Positions 59,009-64,000 of a stretch of 64,000 nt of DNA are shown in pieces. Position 1 is the stretch's first letter, and each line of letters opens with the position of its first letter. Made by a program: the position numbers and the translations under genes. The notes beneath the pieces are model-generated. The model ran no database searches, was not told the DNA's origin, and saw only the letters and a program-made list of their open reading frames with translations. This stretch comes from Varanus komodoensis (Eukaryota > Chordata > Lepidosauria > Squamata > Varanidae): NCBI RefSeq assembly GCF_004798865.1, contig NW_025335269.1, positions 20,477,208 to 20,541,207 of the forward strand, given 5' to 3'.

Positions 59009-59689
59009 TTCACTTTTACTCTTTTGCCCAGTTTGCATATAATGACATATTAAGCCATGATTTATGTATTAATGCATAACTGATATGGTGAACTCCACTA
59101 TCTCTTTACATATGCAGCCTCCCATAGGCTTCAGATTTGCTCCACAATAGGATGACACCATGGGTTAACCATGGGTTAAATAAACCAAAGGTTCAAAATA
59201 AACCAAAGATTTATTTTAGGGTTTAGTTGCTAAGTTCCAAATAGTAATGGCATACATGTAGCATGCACTGCAGCAAATTGTGAGTTAATTATTCTACAAT
59301 TTGCCACTGTTACATCCAAGCAGACTCTTTATTTTCATCCTTGTTCACAGATGAAAAATTATACAGAATGTATTAATGCATAATTTAACAGTACAATATA
59401 TGGCATTGCCTGTCTGATCATTCTGAGGCCTCTTTGCCTCTTTTGAGATATAGATTGTGTATAGTTAGACATTGGGCTTTGGGAGTGGCAGGAAATTTAC
59501 CCCTCCTTTCTTCCCCACTCCAATTCTGTGGATGCTGGCTGATTGGCCATAGGAACTTTTCAGGACCCAGCTCCAACCTTGGAAATGTTCGCCCTCTGAA
59601 CTTGCAGCTGTTGCAGAAAGAACTACCCTGACTGTAGCTCTGGCATCACAAGACCAGGAAGTGTGGCAAGGAGGCTCCTGTAAGATAGG
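59009..59689. other. Unassigned sequence, possible old MITE
   Basis: Words such as 'gtattaatgcataactgata' (59076) and 'gtattaatgcataatttaac' (59370) recur, and 'accatgggttaaccatgggt' (59159) recalls the MITE at 21240. The boundaries are not defined. No gene is seen. Confidence 0.35.
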
Positions 59690-60180
59690 CTGATTTATTT
59701 ATAATTATATGCCACCTCATAACCCTGAGGTGCATTGAAAACCTCTGAGGTGGGCTGGATCTGGCCCCCGGGCCATAGTTTGAGAAACCATGTCATAACC
59801 CAAAGGTGCTAGAGTGCTAGAGCATAAAACATGCATAAATTACATTAAAACAGTTATTAATCAAAGATAAATCTATAAAATAATAGAATGATAGCATCTC
59901 AAATAAAATATACTCACATGCACCAGTAAACAAAACCAATAAATTAATCAAAATTAAATTAAGATTAAAAAATCCATAACAAAACTAAAAGTATTAAATA
60001 AAATTAAATCAACCAAAAACTTGTTTAAATAAAAAAGTTTTCACCTGGCACCTGAAAGAAAGAAGAGTAGGCACTGGCTGGATATCCCTGGGGAGTGAAT
60101 TCCATAGTCTAGGCACATCCCAGTGGAGATCAGCCTGTCTTTTCTACAAACAGGAGCTGAAATCGTCTTAGTCTTTGGCA
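59690..60180 (-). mobile_element. L2 LINE 3' end (ORF2 stop region and 3' UTR)
   Basis: In reverse, 'gcctagactatggaattcac', 'tccccagggatatccagcca' and 'ttcaggtgccaggtgaaaac' represent the L2 ORF2 C-terminus ('NSLP' and 'KTFLFKQ'-like). They are followed by an AT-rich 3' UTR (59800-60030) and the tail 'ttatttataattatatgcca' at 59693. A short hAT-like end ('ctggatctggcccccgggcc', 'tagtttgagaaacc') interrupts the tail at about 59742-59792 and resembles the terminus of the element at 56821. Confidence 0.65.
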
Positions 60181-60769
60181 ATCTTCACATCCATGCTCCA
60201 CGTAGCCTTGATCATAATGCTCTGAGCATTGAAGGTTATGGATCATAATGTGCCCATAATGGACTGAGTGCTGAGGGCTCTGGGCAGTCACATTGGATCA
60301 CACTAAGTGAAAGCAGCACACTCTATAGTGCCCATATTTCTCCCAGAGCTAGTTTCAAGTATTCATTCTCATCCTGGGTGCTCCTTCGCTGAATTTTGTC
60401 TTTTCATTTCTCCATTCAGTGTTTGCACTCCTATCTTCAGAACTCCTCCCTCCATTTGCCAAACTTGGCAGCTTGCCTGTCCTTATCTTTCTTCATAAAG
60501 CCAGTCTTCCATCCTCTTAATCATATTTGCCTTTGAGCTTTCTCTCATTTGTCAACAGCTTTTCAAAATGCAATAAAATGAATGCAGCATTTCATAGGCA
60601 CTTACTCAAAACCCTCCTATCAAGGGCCTGGATCCAAAGAGCTACTTTAGGCATGACCAATGGCTTGGACATGTGCAACCAGTGAGATGAATGCCTCTCT
60701 TCCCTTTGAACTGCAGGGCCCCTGTGCTGTATCAAAAACTCCCTTTAAAAGCCCCTTTTGTTTCAGGAC
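60181..60769. other. Unassigned non-coding sequence
   Basis: No gene or named repeat is recognised. Confidence 0.35.
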
Positions 60770-60771
60770 TA

Positions 60772-61446
60772 CCGTATTTTTCGCTCTATGACGCACTTTT
60801 TTCCTCCTCAAAAGTAAGGGGAAATGTCTGTGCGTCTTATAGAGCGAATGTGTGTGTGCCCGACGCCTGGGACGCTGCCAGCCTGCCTGCACCACATGGC
60901 ACCACCTGGCCAGCACGCGCTCGGCGCACGCTGCTCCGCCCCCCCCTCCAGCGCAGGTGAGAGCTGTGCCGCTCAGGGGGAGCAGTGTGGAGGAGGAGGA
61001 GCCGCAGGCTTTAACCCACTGGCTGCACGGAGAGACAGACTACTCACCCCCACTGCCCGGGAAGACCTGCCACGGAGGAGGAGGAGCCGCGGGCTTTAAC
61101 CCGCTGGCCACACGGAGAGACAGACTGCTCACCCCCACCGCCCAGGAAGACCTGCTGCCGCCGCTCCACCCGGAAGACCACCGCTGGCACGCTGCCGGCC
61201 CGGCTGCACCACACCTGGCCGGCACGCGCTCGGCCTGCCCTGCTGCGCCCTCCTCCTCCAGCGCAGGTGAGAGCTGTTAATCACAGGTCAGTGTGTGTTT
61301 TAAAATGGCAACCTGTCTTTTAATGAAGCCCATGGGGAAGTGATGGGGAATGTGCCTGTGATTATCAGGAAGCTTTCCATGGATCCCTCCTCTAAAAACT
61401 AGGTGCGTCTTATGGTCAGGTGCGTCTTATAGAGCGAAAAATATGG
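60772..61446. mobile_element. GC-rich non-autonomous DNA transposon, TA target duplication
   Basis: The ends CCGTATTTTTCGCTC (60772-60786) and GAGCGAAAAATATGG (61432-61446) are inverted repeats with one mismatch, flanked by TA on both sides (60770-60771 and 61447-61448). Subterminal 'gtgcgtcttatagagcga' occurs inverted or direct near both ends (60832-60847 and 61419-61437). The 500-bp interior is GC-rich, unlike its AT-rich surroundings. It contains an 85-bp tandem duplication (units begin at about 61001 and 61086) and a more distant duplicated block ('ggcacgcgctcggc', 'ctccagcgcaggtgagagct'). No transposase is encoded. The 142-codon frame across the GC-rich core is an artefact of low stop-codon frequency. 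The TA duplication suggests a Tc1/mariner-like or other TA-targeting enzyme; the superfamily is not proven. Confidence 0.85.
61001..61170 (+). repeat. 85-bp tandem duplication inside the GC-rich transposon
   Basis: Two units start at 61001 and 61086. Each runs from 'gccgcnggctttaaccc' through 'cacggagagacagact' and 'ctcacccccacngccc' to 'gaagacctg'. They differ at only a few positions. Confidence 0.88.
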
Positions 61447-61496
61447 TAATTTGTTTATGGCAATGCAAGAGGCAACTTGAGGAATATAAGCCTAAT

Positions 61497-61853
61497 TCTG
61501 GCACCAGGTTAAGACATTTTTATTTGAAGAGCATTTTAATTGTTGACTGTTTTAGGTTTAATTTTTAAAAAAAAAATCTGACTGTCATTTTAACTAGTTT
61601 ATTTAACTAGTAAATTTGGTATTTTAATTGTGATCTTTTAAGATTTATCCAATCTGTTATGTTAATATATGCTATTACTTGGTATCCCTGCTGTGATGGC
61701 AATGTTGTATTGTTTTATTGTCTATTGGTATTGATGTTTTAATTGTTTTATTTATGTAGTTTATGTTTTGTTATGATTTTAGTAGGTAAGCTGTCCAAAG
61801 AGCCATGAGGCTATTGCAACAGTATACAAAAGTGTTAAATAAAATAACTAAAT
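61497..61853 (+). mobile_element. L2 LINE 3' UTR and tail
   Basis: 'tctggcaccaggttaagaca' and 'tttttatttgaagagcattt' (ORF2 'VKTFLFEEHF'-like) are followed by a long T-rich 3' UTR of repeated 'ttttaattgt'. The terminal 'gtaagctgtccaaagagcca' and 'gtgttaaataaaataactaa' complete it. It has the same layout as 59690-60180 but in the opposite orientation. It is non-coding. Confidence 0.6.
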
Positions 61854-63278
61854 AATGGATGAAACTAACTTCAGTCAGGCTGGCATTAAAGGTAGGCAAG
61901 GTTGTGATCCTGCCAAACACCAGCAAGGATCCACTGAGAAGAGGTCCCTGAGCCTGTTCCTTGCCTATTTCCAGCCCAGACAACACTGGTGGAAAGGAGG
62001 AACAATGGGTTTATTTATTCTTACATTTATATCACTCACTGATGGGGAGAACCCACAAAGGTGACTTGGGTCTGGCACTGGCCTGAGTTCTCTGTGTCCT
62101 ACAAGAAGTTTAATATTACTAATAATTTGCATGGAAGGATACTTTAAAGAATGGACAATACTTTTAAGGATGGAGAATTATGCTGTAGTTATTGGCTTAA
62201 CTTTGGGATTTAAGGACTCTGGCCTTTTCATCTTCCTTCAATTTTTAGTGCTGTTGTGGGCAAGTCACTCAAACTCTGTTTCATCTTTTAGGTTCCGAAG
62301 TAGAAAGTGAAGATCAACATTTCATACTAGTAATCAGAGAGTTGTTTAGAGATATTTTAGCAATAGTATGGTTTAGCGATAGCAAGAAAATGCAGGTATC
62401 ATGTGTCACAGCCAACAGCCTCCTCCATAACATGTTTAAAATAGAGGTGCTCCTCAGATTTGTTTGAAGCATGACCTGAAGTAGGCACTTCGGATCATTT
62501 CTGGCACTTCCTTTTAGAATGGCCAGAACCAAAGCTGGGCCCTGCATGAATCCTTGTGTGCAATTTAAGCTTTGGAAATGCAGGCGTTTTATTTCTTTGT
62601 AAATGCTGAAGTCCAAAAATCCTTTTCTTTTCCCTTCTCTGTTATCAAATCAATCTTTCTCTGGGACCTTTGACTAAAGTGAAACATTCCTTTTTGTCTA
62701 ATGCCACCATGCTTCACTATCTGTCTATTTAAAGAAAGCTTCAAATGTTCTGTCTTCACTACTCCTTAGCCCCTTCTCCTATCCTTCTAACACTTTGAGC
62801 CTCCCATGCCTGGGGACACCATTGTGATGGGTGCAACTTTCATGTAAATTGTCCAAACAACCACGAAACCACTCCCCACTTTAAATGTGGAGACTCATAA
62901 ACTGCTTTACCTATCCTTCCAAAACTTTTCAGGGTTCTTTCTTGGGACTACTTCTAGCATGTCTATCATTTTCAGAACAATGGTATGCAAGGAATAAAGG
63001 GAAACAAGTGTGGCCTGTTCTGGATACCTTCAGAATATAAAGGCTGTTCTTGCACAAATATCCCTGTACCTATTCATCTCAAACTTATGAGGCTTGATCC
63101 TCTCAGAAGGGATAATTACCCCTACAAACTTAATTCAATGCTGCCAATAAATTAAAGGTTACGAGCCCTAACCCTAACCCCAACCCCTTTAAAAAACAAA
63201 ACAAAAACAAACTATGCAACAAAGATGCATAGCACAAAAGAACCTGGTACATATTTTTTTTCTGAAATTTAGCTGGCA
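61854..63278. other. Unassigned sequence with a short telomere-like repeat
   Basis: No gene is supported. A possible worn L2-type tail ('gggtttatttattcttacat', 'ttatatcactcac') lies at 62005-62040. CCCTAACCCTAACCC-type sequence lies at 63166-63187, followed by an A-rich stretch. Confidence 0.4.
63166..63187 (-). repeat. Short interstitial telomere-like repeat
   Basis: About three units of CCCTAA, the last with an extra C, read on the plus strand as CCCTAACCCTAACCCCAACC. This is the complement of the vertebrate telomere repeat TTAGGG. It is too short to indicate a chromosome end. Confidence 0.8.
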
Positions 63279-63291
63279 TTATGCCCTGCTA

Positions 63292-63632
63292 GACTGCAGG
63301 TGGCGCAGTGGTTTAAACCGCTGTCCTGCTGGGCTGGTTGATCGAAAGGTCGCCGGTTTGAATCTGCCCAACAAGGTGAGTGCCTGTTGCTCCATCCCAG
63401 CTCCTGCCAACCTTGCAGTTCGAAAGCATGCAAATGTAAGTAGATAAAAAGGTACCACTTTGGTGGGCAGGTAACAGCGTTCTGTGCACCTTGGTGTTTA
63501 ATCATGCCAGCCACATGACCACAGAGACTGTCTGTAAACAAACGCTGGCTCCCTCGGCTAGGAAATGGAGATGAGCACCGCCCCCTAGAGTCAGGCATGA
63601 CTGGACTTCACGTCAAGGGGAAACCTTTACCT
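63292..63632 (+). mobile_element. tRNA-derived SINE (Squam1/Sauria type), full length
   Basis: Polymerase III box A TGGCGCAGTGG (63301-63311) and box B GGTTTGAATCT (63355-63365) are followed by 'cagctcctgccaaccttgca', 'gtaagtagataaaaaggtac', 'cgccccctagagtcaggcat', 'gactggacttcacgtcaagg' and the tail 'ggaaacctttaccttta'. Flanking TTATGCCCTGCTA (63279-63291) and TTATTCCCTGCTA (63633-63645) are a 13-bp target-site duplication with one mismatch. It is the best preserved of the three copies. The 3' part resembles an RTE/BovB-type end, consistent with mobilisation by that LINE group. Frames of 77-109 codons read through it without meaning. Confidence 0.93.
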
Positions 63633-63645
63633 TTATTCCCTGCTA

Positions 63646-64000
63646 AGGGGATACTTTGCATGAACATTCATCTAATACTGACAAAGAGGATAGTCATAGG
63701 CCTTTTAAAATTTCCCATGATGGTCAATGAGAGGAAAACATTGGATTTCCAAATCACAATTCTGATTCAGTCTGAATCAGTCCAAGCAAAAGCAGACCAT
63801 TTTCTGAAGTTCCAAATTGGGCACTGTGTCAAATCTGGTGGTTGGCACACACCTCTAATGTAAAGCATGTTTCTTATCACATTTGTTATGTTTGATGTGT
63901 CATCTGCTCTTACATCTATGGCAAAGTGCCTGGCATCATAGATTGCCATCTTTATATCTCCCTGTAGGGGAAATGCTTCGCTTGTAGCTGTTCATAGTTT
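63646..64000. other. Unassigned non-coding sequence
   Basis: No gene or named repeat is recognised up to the window end. Confidence 0.35.

Noticed and set aside
59742-59792. A separate full hAT element
   Set aside because: Only one hAT-like end is visible, so it is mentioned under the L2 3' end instead of being listed separately.
60852-61280. A 142-codon GC-rich frame as a small protein
   Set aside because: It lies in the duplicated core of a TA-flanked transposon. Several overlapping frames are open there only because stop codons are rare in GC-rich DNA.
63292-63370. A tRNA gene at the SINE heads (also 4335 and 6526)
   Set aside because: Box A and box B are present, but no cloverleaf-length mature tRNA can be closed and the same 340-bp body follows in each copy.

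Overview
This window looks like repeat-rich, AT-leaning, non-coding DNA (intergenic or deep intronic) from a squamate reptile, probably a lizard. The inference rests on the repeat mix: RTE-BovB LINEs, CR1 and L2 LINEs, tRNA-derived SINEs of the Squam1/Sauria type with a CTTTACC tail, MIR-type SINEs, 5S-rRNA-derived SINEs and several short palindromic or hAT-like MITE families seen together. No operons, ribosome binding sites or other prokaryotic signals are present. I could not support any host protein-coding exon, tRNA, rRNA or ncRNA gene. All open frames above about 150 codons either lie in retrotransposons or have no recognisable content.

Layout. 1-4.3 kb: a CR1 3' end (515-815, +) and a 1.8-kb BovB fragment (1140-2977, -). 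4.3-6.9 kb: two tRNA-type SINEs, one with a 12-bp perfect target-site duplication. 10.2-11.9 kb: an internally deleted L2 (+), followed by a MITE with terminal inverted repeats. 14.0-17.1 kb: the largest element, a 5'-truncated but otherwise well-preserved CR1 (-) with one frameshift. 17-27 kb: mostly unassigned sequence with MIR, MITE and L2-tail repeats, including an L2-type tail inserted in a MITE at 24.2-24.55 kb. 28-35 kb: an RTE 3' end with an internal 87-bp duplication, hAT-like palindromic repeats, an L2 fragment (-) and a CR1 3' end (-). 35-43.8 kb: mostly unassigned, with one 5S-derived SINE (40.66-40.85 kb). 43.8-45.0 kb: a BovB copy that keeps both ends but has lost nearly all of its reverse transcriptase. 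45-52.7 kb: MIRs, a (CT)n(GT)n(GA)n compound microsatellite, an L2 RT scrap and a degraded CR1 3' third (+). 53-64 kb: palindromic repeats, a complete 213-bp hAT MITE with 8-bp duplications, a 675-bp GC-rich DNA transposon with TA duplications, L2 3' ends and a third full SINE.

How the parts relate. The interpretable content is a stack of insertions of different ages. BovB, CR1 and L2 supply reverse transcriptases that could have mobilised the SINEs. Several MIR, L2 and 5S-SINE tails share the same 3' motif (GCCGCCCC...GGGGCGGC, or the looser 'tatatcccgcc' form), as expected if they use the same machinery. Nested insertions at 24.2-24.55 kb and 58.77-59.01 kb give relative ages. No previously undescribed system was found. 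The observations most worth a second look are the internally deleted BovB, the GC-rich TA-flanked transposon, the nested MITE and the shared 3' stem-loop.
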